A stretch of DNA of 64,000 nt from DATFWC01 sp963777755 (GTDB taxonomy: Bacteria; Pseudomonadota; Alphaproteobacteria; Rhizobiales; Xanthobacteraceae): the NCBI GenBank assembly GCA_963777755.1, contig CAVZSC010000028.1, forward strand, positions 1 through 64,000, in the 5' to 3' direction. The notes below the pieces were generated by a model, which saw only the letters and a program-made list of their open reading frames with translations, did no database searches and was not told the origin of the DNA. Below, piece after piece: positions 34,471 to 41,942 of the stretch (the first letter of the stretch is position 1; every line of letters starts with the position of its first letter). The translations under genes were made by a program, and so were the position numbers.

Positions 34471-34917
34471 ATGTTCACGGCAGAGCAATACCGCGCAAAA
34501 GCAGCCGAATACAGGGGATTGCTCGACGATCCGCGTTCGCCGAGCGAGACCAAGGAGTTTCGCGATCTGGAACAGGCCTACACGACAATGGCCGACGACA
34601 AGGAATGGCTGGTGCGCGATACCCATAAGGTCATGTCGGCGTCCGAATACGACATCGTGCCCGCTTCGGAAATCGATCGGAAAAGGCGTGCCGTCCTGGT
34701 CGACGAACATGAGCATGTCCTGCGGTGCCTGGGAGCGGCAGTCATGATGCGGTGGAGTACGCTCCCCACGAAGCTCCAGCGTGAGCTTTTCGACCACGCC
34801 GGTTCCCTCGATGATTTCGATCGCGACGGTTCCATCGGCGATCCCAAGCAACCGACCACGTTGAAGAGGCGGATAGCGTGTTTCCTTCACAACTGCAACG
34901 GCGAGCAAATCCAGTAG
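34471..34917 (+). CDS. Small helical protein of the 'YRxKAAEY' type (148 aa)
   Basis: MFTAEQYRAKAAEYRGLLDD at the N-terminus matches the family opening in the genes at 31247 and 38265. The C-terminal part (about 75-148) is not similar to the others. No catalytic motif recognised. It is the only long plus-strand gene between the hsp20 and the glycine/tyrosine-rich protein, and the opposite-strand frame over it lacks protein-like features. Confidence 0.55.
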   Translation: MFTAEQYRAKAAEYRGLLDDPRSPSETKEFRDLEQAYTTMADDKEWLVRDTHKVMSASEYDIVPASEIDRKRRAVLVDEHEHVLRCLGAAVMMRWSTLPTKLQRELFDHAGSLDDFDRDGSIGDPKQPTTLKRRIACFLHNCNGEQIQ

Positions 34918-34942
34918 GGCTGGATAAAGCATTGGATGATTT

Positions 34943-34973
34943 GGAACGAAAAGTCCGTTCGCGTGTTCGTTCC
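34943..34973. other. Inverted repeat
   Basis: GGAACGAA (34943-34950) and TTCGTTCC (34966-34973) form 8-bp arms around 15 bases. It lies about 180 bp before the start at 35152; an operator is possible. Confidence 0.3.
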
Positions 34974-35151
34974 ACAGGTCACTTCGCCTTGAATACCGTT
35001 GGCGATCGCCAAAGCTGAACCGGCGAACGCACCGAGGCCGAGGCCACTCCTAACGCTTCCGCAATCGATTTCAGCAGCACTGCTCGTTGCGTCATGGGAC
35101 GAACGAGAGAATTGCCGCCGGATATGGCGCGCAAAACCAGAGGACATGACT

Positions 35152-35577
35152 ATGAGCAATCGAACAATGAAGCACGGGCTCGTCGTCGCCGTCGCCGGCA
35201 CGATCGTTCTCGGCGCGGTCACACCTTCGTGGTCCGCCCCGATGCTGTCGAGCACGGCGGCCGTGAAAGCAGCGGCTCCATCTGCGGTGATCGATGTGCG
35301 CAATCGCAATCGCGGCCAATATGGCAACAATGGCGCGAATCGTAACAATGGCGCGTTTCGCCACAATGGCGCGGGTGCGGGCGTTGCCCTGGGTGTTCTG
35401 GGCGCCGCCGGCGCGCTGGCCGCCGGCTCCGCCTATCGACAAAATTTGTACGGTCCGGGCTACTATCAGCAAGGATACGGCGGCGGCTACGGATACGGCT
35501 ACGGCGGTTACGCCAACGGACCGGCGAACTACGGCTACTACAACAGCCCCAACTACGGCTACTACAACAATCACTGA
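35152..35577 (+). CDS. Secreted Gly/Tyr/Asn-rich protein (141 aa)
   Basis: A Sec signal (KHGLVVAVAGTIVLGAVTPSWSA is read as n-, h- and c-regions) precedes an Asn/Gly-rich stretch (NNGANRNNGAFRHNGAG), a hydrophobic glycine-rich helix (about 75-95), then repeats of GYG/GGY and NYGYYN to the end. Low-complexity exported proteins like this are common in rhizobia; function unknown. The start at 35152 has AGGA seven bases upstream. A terminator follows. Confidence 0.65.
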   Translation: MSNRTMKHGLVVAVAGTIVLGAVTPSWSAPMLSSTAAVKAAAPSAVIDVRNRNRGQYGNNGANRNNGAFRHNGAGAGVALGVLGAAGALAAGSAYRQNLYGPGYYQQGYGGGYGYGYGGYANGPANYGYYNSPNYGYYNNH

Positions 35578-35613
35578 GGGTGATCATCGGCTCTTTCCTC
35601 ATCAAGCACGCAG

Positions 35614-35640
35614 GCCCGGGCCATGACGGTCCGGGCTTTT
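35614..35640 (+). terminator. Rho-independent terminator
   Basis: GCCCGGGCC and GGTCCGGGC form the stem (one G-T pair) with an ATGAC loop, followed by TTTT. It is 37 bp after the glycine/tyrosine-rich gene. Confidence 0.7.
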
Positions 35641-35717
35641 CGCAGGGGCGCCGGCCGAAGCCCGATTGAGGTTGACGTCGAGACGTCCGCGTTCCTTTGA
35701 CCGAGCATTCGCATCCA

Positions 35718-35742
35718 AAGCCCGGGTCGCTAGCCCGGGCTT
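35718..35742. terminator. Second hairpin, possible terminator
   Basis: AAGCCCGGG and CCCGGGCTT, perfect 9-bp stem with a 7-nt loop, followed by CTTG. It resembles the hairpin at 35614 and sits before the convergent gene at 35898. No gene was seen in 35641-35897. Confidence 0.45.
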
Positions 35743-35897
35743 CTTGTTGCGAGCTCAACGCCGCCCTGAAACTGAGGGCCTGGGGCGGCGTTTTACCCTC
35801 GGGAAGATGGGGCTTGAGCCACCAGGACGGCGCCGGCGGCGTCCGCCGCGTTCCATTCGCGAGGAGATCGACGTCTGGCCGCCGATCAGGCACCGCT

Positions 35898-36287
35898 CTA
35901 CCTGGAGGCAGCGACCTCAGGTTTCAGGATCTCAGCCGAGCAAGCGTCCACGAGGTCCGAGTTTGGATAGGAGGCTCCCGGGAGGGTGACCAATTCCTTT
36001 GGAAGCTCGTCTCTTCTCTTCCAGGAGTCGATTTTTTCGAAAGCGACTTTTCTTGCAACAACATCCGGCTGAGCGAGGAACTTCTCCGCGCAGATGGGGG
36101 CGAGGATCGCGATGACAGCCGTTTCTGCACGTTTGTTCGCGGTTCTGTCGACGGTTCCGCCGGTAGCCCAACCGAATCCCGGGCCGAACCAGTTGAAGCC
36201 GGCGGCAACCGTCAAAGCGACGCCGAGGGCGATTCCCTGAAGAAGCCGCGTTCGCGACTCGCCCAGGAGGAATGAGGGAACGTTCAT
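35898..36287 (-). CDS. Membrane-anchored protein of unknown function (129 aa)
   Basis: One N-terminal membrane helix (about residues 16-36, LQGIALGVALTVAAGFNWFG) and a soluble part with two cysteines. The order GWATGGTVDRTANKRAETAV and LAPICAEKF recurs in hypothetical proteins of rhizobia with no known function. AGGAGGAATGAGGGAACG precedes the start only on the opposite strand, so the ribosome site is not clear. Repeat copy C lies right upstream. Confidence 0.6.
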   Translation of the reverse strand: MNVPSFLLGESRTRLLQGIALGVALTVAAGFNWFGPGFGWATGGTVDRTANKRAETAVIAILAPICAEKFLAQPDVVARKVAFEKIDSWKRRDELPKELVTLPGASYPNSDLVDACSAEILKPEVAASR

Positions 36288-36292
36288 GATTA

Positions 36293-36522
36293 GGCCCTTT
36301 CATTGTACGCGCGAAGAGGGGTCGCCCTCGACCGGTTTGCGGACAGGAACTGGTTTGGAAGTCCGGCCGCCTTGCGGCAACGGCTGGTTGGCCAACCTAC
36401 GCCTCTCACCAATGGAAGTCTGTATAGAATTGCTCACTCTGAACCGACGATAGATGCGTCCCCATGCCTGGTCGACGCGCCCGATCAAAGCAAAAGCGCC
36501 CCGGAAACCGGGGGTGCTCCCA
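36293..36522. repeat. Dispersed ~230-bp repeat, copy C
   Basis: Second copy of the element at 33159-33388, with the conserved core at 36419-36436 and the block CCGACGATAGATGCGTCCCC. Placed like the first copy between two minus-strand genes. Confidence 0.75.
36494..36520 (-). terminator. Hairpin after the 36541-36975 gene
   Basis: On the minus strand AGCACCCC and GGGGCGCT pair with one mismatch and are followed by TTTTGCTTTG. It is the counterpart of the hsp20 terminator in the other repeat copy. Confidence 0.55.
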
Positions 36523-36540
36523 TTCTTGGTGGTGCAAAGG

Positions 36541-36975
36541 CTAGAAATAGCTCAGAGACGCGACCCGTATGGCAATCAAGCCGACGATAAAGAGCGGAAC
36601 GACGATCGGAGGAATAAACCAGGTCATTTTATCGCTTTCCCGCTCCGGCAGAGTCGAAGCGTGCGTTTCAGCTATCATGTGGGGATGACCGCGGTGATTT
36701 GCTTGCTCTTGGTGAAAAGCGGGCCGCCTCACGAACAAGGCGAGCACGCACTGTATCCGGTGAACCGTCGCGGGGGTGCGTGATGCGTGGCGCTCCATGA
36801 TGGGGTCGCGAGTAGACCCATGTTCTGCGGCCCTTGCGATATCCTTCTGACGGGCGAGCGAGAGCCAGAAGCCGGCCATAAGAAGATGAAGCAGGCGGTT
36901 GTTGGGCTGGGATGCGTCCTGCGCCGCCAACAAGCAATCTGCCGCGTTGGAGCGGTATCGTGGCCGATCGTGCAT
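36541..36975 (-). CDS. Small helical protein fused to, or read through into, a membrane peptide (144 aa)
   Basis: The first 65 residues (RYRSNAADCLLAAQDASQPN, then LLHLLMAGFWLSLARQKDIA) look like the short helical hypothetical proteins common in Bradyrhizobium, which normally end near residue 65. The last 28 residues (MTWFIPPIVVPLFIVGLIAI and RVASLSYF) look like a separate tiny membrane protein with its own ATG at 36627. The link between them reads as non-protein-like. Either two genes joined by loss of a stop, or one fused frame. Confidence 0.5.
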   Translation of the reverse strand: MHDRPRYRSNAADCLLAAQDASQPNNRLLHLLMAGFWLSLARQKDIARAAEHGSTRDPIMERHASRTPATVHRIQCVLALFVRRPAFHQEQANHRGHPHMIAETHASTLPERESDKMTWFIPPIVVPLFIVGLIAIRVASLSYF

Positions 36976-37001
36976 TGCCCCGCGTCCAGAACAGGTCGCG
37001 G

Positions 37002-37169
37002 TTACCGAGCAACCACAATCCGCGATTCGAGCACGGCGCCTCCTAGCGCCAGGGCGACGGCACGGCGCAGATTGGAGGGGCTGTTCGGTCCGGTGCTGAT
37101 CTGCAGGAACGGCCCGTCCGTCCGATTTTCGATCTGGAACTCGCCTATGGTGCCGGCTTCGCGGAGCAC
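37002..37169 (-). CDS. Candidate small protein (55 aa)
   Basis: From GTG 37169 (GAGGAG 10 bases upstream): MLREAGTIGEFQIENRTDGP, then FLQISTGPNSPSNLRRAVAL, ending VLESRIVVAR. The alternation of polar and hydrophobic residues looks coding, and the frame is open back to the stop of the next gene upstream. No family known. It would be the last gene of a run 37651-37002. Confidence 0.4.
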   Translation of the reverse strand: MLREAGTIGEFQIENRTDGPFLQISTGPNSPSNLRRAVALALGGAVLESRIVVAR

Positions 37170-37232
37170 GACCAGATCACTCCTCAGTCGGCCCTCGGCG
37201 GTTTTCGGTTGCGTTATGTAAACGGCAATCGG

Positions 37233-37391
37233 TCATCCCAATCCGAATGAACACATGAACAGGCCAAGAAAAACGAGCAGGCTGAGCGAGGGAGCAACCA
37301 TGTCCACGCTTCGACTGATGACGAAGCCGAGCAGCTGCAGAACCATGGTGACGAGGATGTACGCGCCGATCAGCACCAGGGCGGGGTTCAT
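37233..37391 (-). CDS. Small membrane protein, two helices (52 aa)
   Basis: MNPALVLIGAYILVTMVLQL and, after RSVDMVAPS, a second helix LSLLVFLGLFMCSFGLG. Its ATG overlaps the stop of the upstream gene (ATGA, 37388-37391), which is good evidence that it is translated. Function unknown. Confidence 0.6.
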   Translation of the reverse strand: MNPALVLIGAYILVTMVLQLLGFVISRSVDMVAPSLSLLVFLGLFMCSFGLG

Positions 37392-37651
37392 CGCTGTTCT
37401 CCGCGTGGCGGAGCTCGACGCGCCACGTAGTCAAGGGCATCCTCGGTGAGGTGGTCGGGATCGCGTTCGCCGCGTTGCACCATGCTGGTGATACGTTTGG
37501 CGATCTGTCCGCACGCCCGATCAGCCGGGAACCGCGCACTGAAAATGCTGCCTGATGCCGCCAGGTCTTGCCAAGCGCTGTCGAAGGCCGCGCCTATGGC
37601 ACGCATCGCCTCCGGATCGAGGGATCTTCCCAGATAATGAACGCTTCCCAT
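37388..37651 (-). CDS. Small alpha-helical protein of unknown function (87 aa)
   Basis: MGSVHYLGRSLDPEAMRAIG then AAFDSAWQDLAASGSIFS, with a ribosome site AGGAGAGGGCC. Close relatives of this kind are widespread in rhizobia (start MGSxHYLGRxLDPxA), with no assigned role. Translationally coupled to the membrane protein downstream. Confidence 0.65.
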   Translation of the reverse strand: MGSVHYLGRSLDPEAMRAIGAAFDSAWQDLAASGSIFSARFPADRACGQIAKRITSMVQRGERDPDHLTEDALDYVARRAPPRGEQR

Positions 37652-37911
37652 GGCCCTCTCCTAGCGTGCTGGCGTTCCAGTCGGGAGCGCAACCGCTCTC
37701 CCAGCCACCGATGCGGGCGGGGGGCAAAGCCGAGATCGACCGTTTCTCCATTCTGCGGCTTTTTGCGAGCTGCCTCTGTTCAAAATTGATCACCGCGCGA
37801 AAAAAATGCCAGGTGCAGGCAATCAAGCCGCTCCGAGGGCGGACCAGACCCGCCGCCGTCTCGTTCCACGGCCGGCGGCGGAGGCGGGCATGTCTGGATA
37901 CCTCCCGCATG

Positions 37912-38061
37912 AGAGCATTTCCCGGAAAAGGCCTGCCCCGGACCTGATCCGGGGTGGACACCGGTTTTTCCGAAAGGAAATGCGACAAATATCGAATCTA
38001 CAGCGCTTCCCTGCCACCGTCCGTGCGATCTTAGGGTCAACCTAAGCGGAAAGCGCTCTAG
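37912..38061. repeat. Dispersed ~150-bp palindromic repeat, copy 2
   Basis: Nearly identical to 29974-30122, in the same orientation, with the same two internal stems and the ending GCGGAAAGCGCTCTAG. The flanking stretch 37652-37911 shows no gene. Confidence 0.8.
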
Positions 38062-38108
38062 TGGGGCTGGTTTGATTGTGGCGGCATTCTCGAAAGCCTC
38101 TGCGTGGC

Positions 38109-38265
38109 CTACCACATGCTGCCTTGCATCTGGGCTTCATGGGCCAAGCGCATCCATTGCTCGGCGATCTCGAGCCACATCGCCTTGTCCTCCGGTCGAC
38201 TGGCTTTCTCGGCTTGCCGGCGGGCATCTTCCGCGTGTTTTTCGATAGTCGCCTGCTTGGCTCAT
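38109..38265 (-). pseudogene. Small helical protein with a one-base frameshift
   Basis: From ATG 38265 the frame reads MSQAGDYRK. After an AAAAA run at about 38239-38243 the sensible frame shifts and continues HAEDARRQAEKASRPEDKAM, then WLEIAEQWMRLAHEAQ to a TAG at 38109. Removing one A restores a 51-aa protein of a family typical of rhizobia (xYRxxAExxxRLAxxAxRPEDKAxWLxxAExWxxLA). Lesion or homopolymer error. Confidence 0.6.
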
Positions 38266-38560
38266 GGATCTTTCTATTGAGTGGCCGTTTGCCGGCTCGA
38301 GCATAGCCGCAACGTCGGGCATTTCCCAGTGAGCGCCGATGAAGCCAGCGAACGATTGGGTTGCGCGGCCGTTTCGCTCTTGAAGTGAGCAATTCTGCAC
38401 AGTCTTCTCCTTGGCAGAGGCGTAGCTTCCTCGGCGCAGGAGTCGCGTCGCCCTGCCGGGCAAAAGTTCACGCGGCCAAGGTGTTCTTGCCGAGGCGACC
38501 GCGTTGCCGGAGCCCCCGGTGGGGGTTGCCCGACTGCCTGATGACTCGAAGGATAGGACG

Positions 38561-38866
38561 ATGCACATGTCGGGTGAAAGTCTGCTGATCATAGTGGTGG
38601 TCGGCCTGATTGCCGGATGGCTGGCGGGGCAGATCGTGCAGGGCACGGGGTTTGGCATCGTCGGCGATCTCATGATTGGAATTGTCGGCGCCTTTATCGG
38701 CAGTTGGTTGCTTCCCCAACTTGGCATCCATCTCGGCGCGGGCATTGTTGCTGCGATCATCAACGCCACGATCGGCGCGCTGATCCTGTTGCTGGTCCTC
38801 AGGCTCGTGCGTGGCGGAGGCGGATGGCGAGGGGGCTGGGGACGCAGTTGGGGGAGGCGTTGGTAA
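38561..38866 (+). CDS. GlsB/YeaQ/YmgE-family membrane protein
   Basis: 101 aa, three membrane helices with the family glycine pattern LIAGWLAGQIVQGTGFGIVG and IGIVGAFIGSWLLPQLG. Known as general-stress-induced inner-membrane proteins of unknown mechanism. The start at 38561 has GGATAGGACG upstream. It ends in a Gly/Arg/Trp-rich tail and lies 50 bp before a sensor kinase gene. Confidence 0.85.
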   Translation: MHMSGESLLIIVVVGLIAGWLAGQIVQGTGFGIVGDLMIGIVGAFIGSWLLPQLGIHLGAGIVAAIINATIGALILLLVLRLVRGGGGWRGGWGRSWGRRW

Positions 38867-38916
38867 CCCGTCCGGCTGCAGCGCCGAACGATCTCCGCCC
38901 GCTGGGAGGGTCGAGC

Positions 38917-40110
38917 ATGGAAATGCCCAGCCGGGTGGGGCGCTCGCTTCCGGGGGATGCATGGGCGCTCTCCAGTCGTCAGCCGTTCATCGACATCGAT
39001 GACGGGCGCGCTCTCGCCCAGGCCATCGTGGATACGATCCGCGAGCCCCTCCTGGTTCTCGACAAGAACCTGCGCGTGGTCGCGGCAAGCCGCTCTTTCT
39101 ATCTGACGTTCGGGGTCGATCGGCGGGATGTCCAAGGTCGTCCGGTCTATGCGTTGGGCGATGGAGAATGGAACATCCCCGAGCTCAAGGTGCTGCTGGA
39201 GGAAATCCTGCCGCAACACACCGTGATGGAAGCGTACGAAGTCGAACAGGACTTTTCCGGAATCGGACGGCGCACGATGCTCTTGAACGCCAGGGAGGTG
39301 TTCAAGCACAAGACCGATCGCACGCTGATTCTTCTGGCGATCGAAGATGTCACCGAGCGGCGTATCGCCGAGCGGGAGACGGCAGAGCTGTTGCAGCAGA
39401 AGGACGTCCTGCTGCAGGAGATGCAGCACCGCGTCGCAAACAGCCTGCAGATCATCGCCAGCATCCTTCTCCTCAAGGCACGGACGGTGCAGTCGGAAGA
39501 GACCCGGCTGCATCTTCAGGATGCGCATCAGCGAGTCATGTCGGTGGCGTCGGTGCAGCAGCAGCTGTACGCCTCGAGGCATGGCGAGCCGATCAAGCTC
39601 GCCCCCTATTTGTCCCGGCTGTGCGAGAGCCTGGCAGCTTCGATGATCGGAGACCGGCGACCGATCTGCCTGAAGGTGAATGTCGAAGACGGCACCGCCT
39701 CTTCCAGTCAGGCCGTCAGCATCGGCCTCATTGTAACGGAGCTCGTCATCAACGCCCTCAAGCATGCGTTCCCCGATGACCGGAGCAACGGCGCCGTGAT
39801 CGTGGCTTATGACCTCGCCGAGCCGAGCTGGAGACTCACGGTTTCCGACAACGGGATCGGCAGGCCGGAGGGCAACTCGCACGAGACCAACCCCGGCCTG
39901 GGTACGACGATCGTCGAAGCGCTGGCCAAGCAGCTTGATGCCCGGGTGGAAGTCTCGAGGAACCCGCGCGGCACGACAGTCACGATCACCCATGCCCGTG
40001 CTCGGGGGCGATGGTCATCAGGTTTGTGGAGGCGGATCCGGGCAACAGCGCCATGGAGCTTCGCACCTACGTGTGCGCTGAATGCGGCCATAGCGGAACC
40101 TACAGGGTAG
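38917..40110 (+). CDS. Sensor histidine kinase, PAS + HisKA_2
   Basis: About 397 aa. A PAS domain (about 40-150; EPLLVLDKNLRVVAASRSFY) precedes the HisKA_2 phosphoacceptor, with His171 in LLQEMQHRVANSLQIIAS, then an HATPase with the N-box ELVINALKHAFPDD and VSDNGIG. No membrane helix, so it is a cytoplasmic sensor. The kinase domain ends at about residue 363 (VTITHARA); the last 35 residues overlap the zinc-ribbon gene at 40011 and may be a run-on. Kinases of this class often act in the alphaproteobacterial general stress response. Confidence 0.88.
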   Translation: MEMPSRVGRSLPGDAWALSSRQPFIDIDDGRALAQAIVDTIREPLLVLDKNLRVVAASRSFYLTFGVDRRDVQGRPVYALGDGEWNIPELKVLLEEILPQHTVMEAYEVEQDFSGIGRRTMLLNAREVFKHKTDRTLILLAIEDVTERRIAERETAELLQQKDVLLQEMQHRVANSLQIIASILLLKARTVQSEETRLHLQDAHQRVMSVASVQQQLYASRHGEPIKLAPYLSRLCESLAASMIGDRRPICLKVNVEDGTASSSQAVSIGLIVTELVINALKHAFPDDRSNGAVIVAYDLAEPSWRLTVSDNGIGRPEGNSHETNPGLGTTIVEALAKQLDARVEVSRNPRGTTVTITHARARGRWSSGLWRRIRATAPWSFAPTCALNAAIAEPTG

Positions 40111-40127
40111 ACGGTGGTGACGGCTGA
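40011..40127 (+). CDS. Tiny zinc-ribbon-like protein (38 aa)
   Basis: MVIRFVEADPGNSAMELRTY then VCAECGHSGTYRVDGG. One CxxC half-ribbon with a nearby His. It overlaps the kinase 3' end, and its stop overlaps the start of a second small zinc-ribbon gene (TGATG at 40125). Short proteins of this design are recurrent in Bradyrhizobium. Function unknown. Confidence 0.5.
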   Translation: MVIRFVEADPGNSAMELRTYVCAECGHSGTYRVDGGDG

Positions 40128-40306
40128 TGAGCGATATTGCCCAGGCACTGCCAGGCGTTCCGCTCGAGAGAGCAGAGGCTGCATGTTCGCGATGCGGAGG
40201 CGCGACAAACCTGGCCCGCATAGAGCCGGCGTGGCGGAGTTTTGAGCGGCGCATCCTGGAGTGCCGTGAGTGCGGGCAATCCGACAGCTACACCCGGCAG
40301 CGGTAG
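40127..40306 (+). CDS. Small CxxC-CxxC zinc-ribbon protein (59 aa)
   Basis: MSDIAQALPGVPLERAEAAC continues to CSRCGG and then ILECRECGQSDSY: two CxxC pairs about 28 residues apart, a complete small zinc ribbon. Coupled to the preceding gene by TGATG. Possible nucleic-acid or protein binding; role unknown. Confidence 0.6.
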   Translation: MSDIAQALPGVPLERAEAACSRCGGATNLARIEPAWRSFERRILECRECGQSDSYTRQR

Positions 40307-40424
40307 CGCGTTGGCCGCGATCGGCGTGCCGGTTTCCTGTCGATTGGAACGATCGTCTGCCTGATACGTGCACCGGTTGGGCCAAGGGCCCGCTCAGGAG
40401 TCGCCGTTTGTCAGGAGGCTCCCA

Positions 40425-40862
40425 ATGTATGCTTCACGTTCCCTTTCCAGCTGCATCCTTGGTGGTATCGCTGCCGCTCTGCTGGCGGCCGGTGTCTCCG
40501 GCAGTCCGTTTGGATTTGTGTCCGCGGAGGCGATCGCCGATTCCGGTTTCTCCAGAGCAGTCACCGCATCAAACGTCGGCCGTTCTCGCGCGAGCGACTG
40601 GTCGCTGGTGACGCGTGCGGATGCGGTGATGAGCACAACGGCTCTGCTGACGAACCCACCGATCATTTCGAGGGACGCCGGTGCGCCGGAGCACAACGTC
40701 CGCAGTGCAAGGGGCGCGCCGGCGTTGCCGGGGACTGAGGAGATCGATCGCGGAAAGCGCGCTCCCCGGCTGGCGCCGGCCCCGCCGCTCGGCTGCGCGC
40801 TGTTGGCGAGCCGGGTCTTCGATCCCATCCTGAGCCGCTTCAGCGGCCGCTGTGTCGCCTAA
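40425..40862 (+). CDS. Exported protein of unknown function (145 aa)
   Basis: A Sec signal (SRSLSSCILGGIAAALLAAG, cut after VSA) and a polar Arg/Ala/Pro-rich mature part with two cysteines near the end. Strong ribosome site AGGAGGCTCCCA before ATG 40425. No domain recognised. Confidence 0.55.
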   Translation: MYASRSLSSCILGGIAAALLAAGVSGSPFGFVSAEAIADSGFSRAVTASNVGRSRASDWSLVTRADAVMSTTALLTNPPIISRDAGAPEHNVRSARGAPALPGTEEIDRGKRAPRLAPAPPLGCALLASRVFDPILSRFSGRCVA

Positions 40863-40915
40863 CAAGCAAGGCGAATTGGCGGCGGTCAGTTTCATCGTGA
40901 CGAACGTGTCGTGAT

Positions 40916-40929
40916 CAATTCTATACAGA
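40916..40929 (-). repeat. Reversed copy of the core motif
   Basis: CAATTCTATACAGA is the reverse complement of the first 14 bases of the 18-bp core found at 33286, 34295 and 36419; the flanking GGCGTC also matches the copy at 34295. Confidence 0.65.
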
Positions 40930-40960
40930 CGCCGCCGCTCGTCGGGTGTATTCGTTCCCG

Positions 40961-41083
40961 ATGCACGCTCATCCCATCATCTCTGACGCGGGCAGCCTTG
41001 TTGCAACGATGCTGATCCTCGGGATTGCGTCGCTGCTCTTGACCTTGGGGGCCGCAGCGGTTGCCGCCTGGTTGCAGACGTGA
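40961..41083 (+). CDS. Candidate single-helix membrane peptide (40 aa)
   Basis: MHAHPIISDAGSLVATMLIL then GIASLLLTLGAAAVAAWLQT. One membrane helix with a short His-containing start. It lies directly after the reversed core motif. No good ribosome site is seen. Confidence 0.4.
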   Translation: MHAHPIISDAGSLVATMLILGIASLLLTLGAAAVAAWLQT

Positions 41084-41122
41084 CCCATACCGACAAGCGC
41101 TGTTGGAGAATGGCGCCGGTTC

Positions 41123-41310
41123 AAAATGCGACAAATAACGAATCTAGAGGGTATCCCGACCAATTTGACATAGGCGCTCGCCGCGCGCTCGGCCTGCTCC
41201 CTCTCCCCATCGGGAAGAGGGCTGGGGTGAGGGGGTACCAAACCGTCGATCCTGGGTCCCCCCTCACCCGGCGCGCAAAGCGCGCCGACCCCCGACTTGA
41301 TCGGGGGTGA
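41123..41310. repeat. Partial dispersed repeat followed by a multi-hairpin element
   Basis: AAATGCGACAAATAACGAATCTAG (41123 on) is a piece of the ~149-bp repeat. From about 41198 several stems follow: CCCTCTCCCC with GAGAGG-like partners, GGGTGAGGGGG with CCCCCTCACCC, GGCGCGC with GCGCGCC, and CCCCCGA with TCGGGGG. Elements like this are frequent intergenic repeats in related genomes. Confidence 0.6.
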
Positions 41311-41452
41311 AGCAAGCCGCACCGCCGTGCGTCAATATCACCGGGAATCTGGAGCGCTATTCCGTCACACCAAGTGTGATGTCCCGGTCAGCCTGAACGA
41401 AAAGGCGGCGTCCGCCATTGGACGGCCGTCGGTCCACCACGGGCCAGGGGAT

Positions 41453-41791
41453 CTATCGGCGGCGTCCGACGAATGGCCATGCGCCGAAGCGCCCGGCCTT
41501 CACGTTGCCCGTCATGGCGTTGCCGCTGACCGTACCATTGTACTCGAGCGTCAACCTCAGCGGATCGACGATCGAGATCTTCCAGGCGACGGCGTTTCCG
41601 TTCACCGTGCCGTCGGCGATGGGACCGGATCGGCCATCGGCCGACTGCTCGCCGGTGAGCGTGCTGCCGTCGGCAATCAGGACCAATTCCGACTTCCGCA
41701 TCCCGGTCGGAGTCTGCGTTCTGAGCTTCCAGGTTCCGTCGACCGACGTCGAGGCGTTACTGCCATTGGTGCGGGTGGCAACGACCAGCAC
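41453..41791 (-). CDS. Small beta-rich protein of unknown function (112 aa)
   Basis: From GTG 41791. Repeats such as DGTWKLRTQTP, LVLIADGSTLTGEQSADG, GTVNGNAVAWKISI and LEYNGTVSGNAMTGNVKAG form an all-beta, lipocalin-like pattern seen in small hypothetical proteins of rhizobia that start near DGTW. The frame is open further upstream, so the true start is uncertain. Divergent from the Crp/Fnr gene. Confidence 0.6.
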   Translation of the reverse strand: MLVVATRTNGSNASTSVDGTWKLRTQTPTGMRKSELVLIADGSTLTGEQSADGRSGPIADGTVNGNAVAWKISIVDPLRLTLEYNGTVSGNAMTGNVKAGRFGAWPFVGRRR

Positions 41792-41942
41792 CCTGAACTC
41801 GCGCTCGCGTCCCGGGGTCGGCGTTTTGGATTTCAAGATGCCCGGCTCCTGCGTGAGAATAGGAAATTCTCTGCCGCGAAATGGTGCTATACTCAGGCTG
41901 CGCTCTCCGGGGCGATGGGGTGCGAGGCATGGAGCTTCTGGC

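Noticed and set aside
34147..34932. 261-codon minus-strand frame opposite the gene at 34471
   Set aside because: No domain and poor composition; the plus-strand product has the family opening shared with two other genes in the window.
38137..39993. 618-codon antisense frame
   Set aside because: Shadow of the sensor kinase. Only its last residues (MSQAGDYRK) belong to a real small gene.
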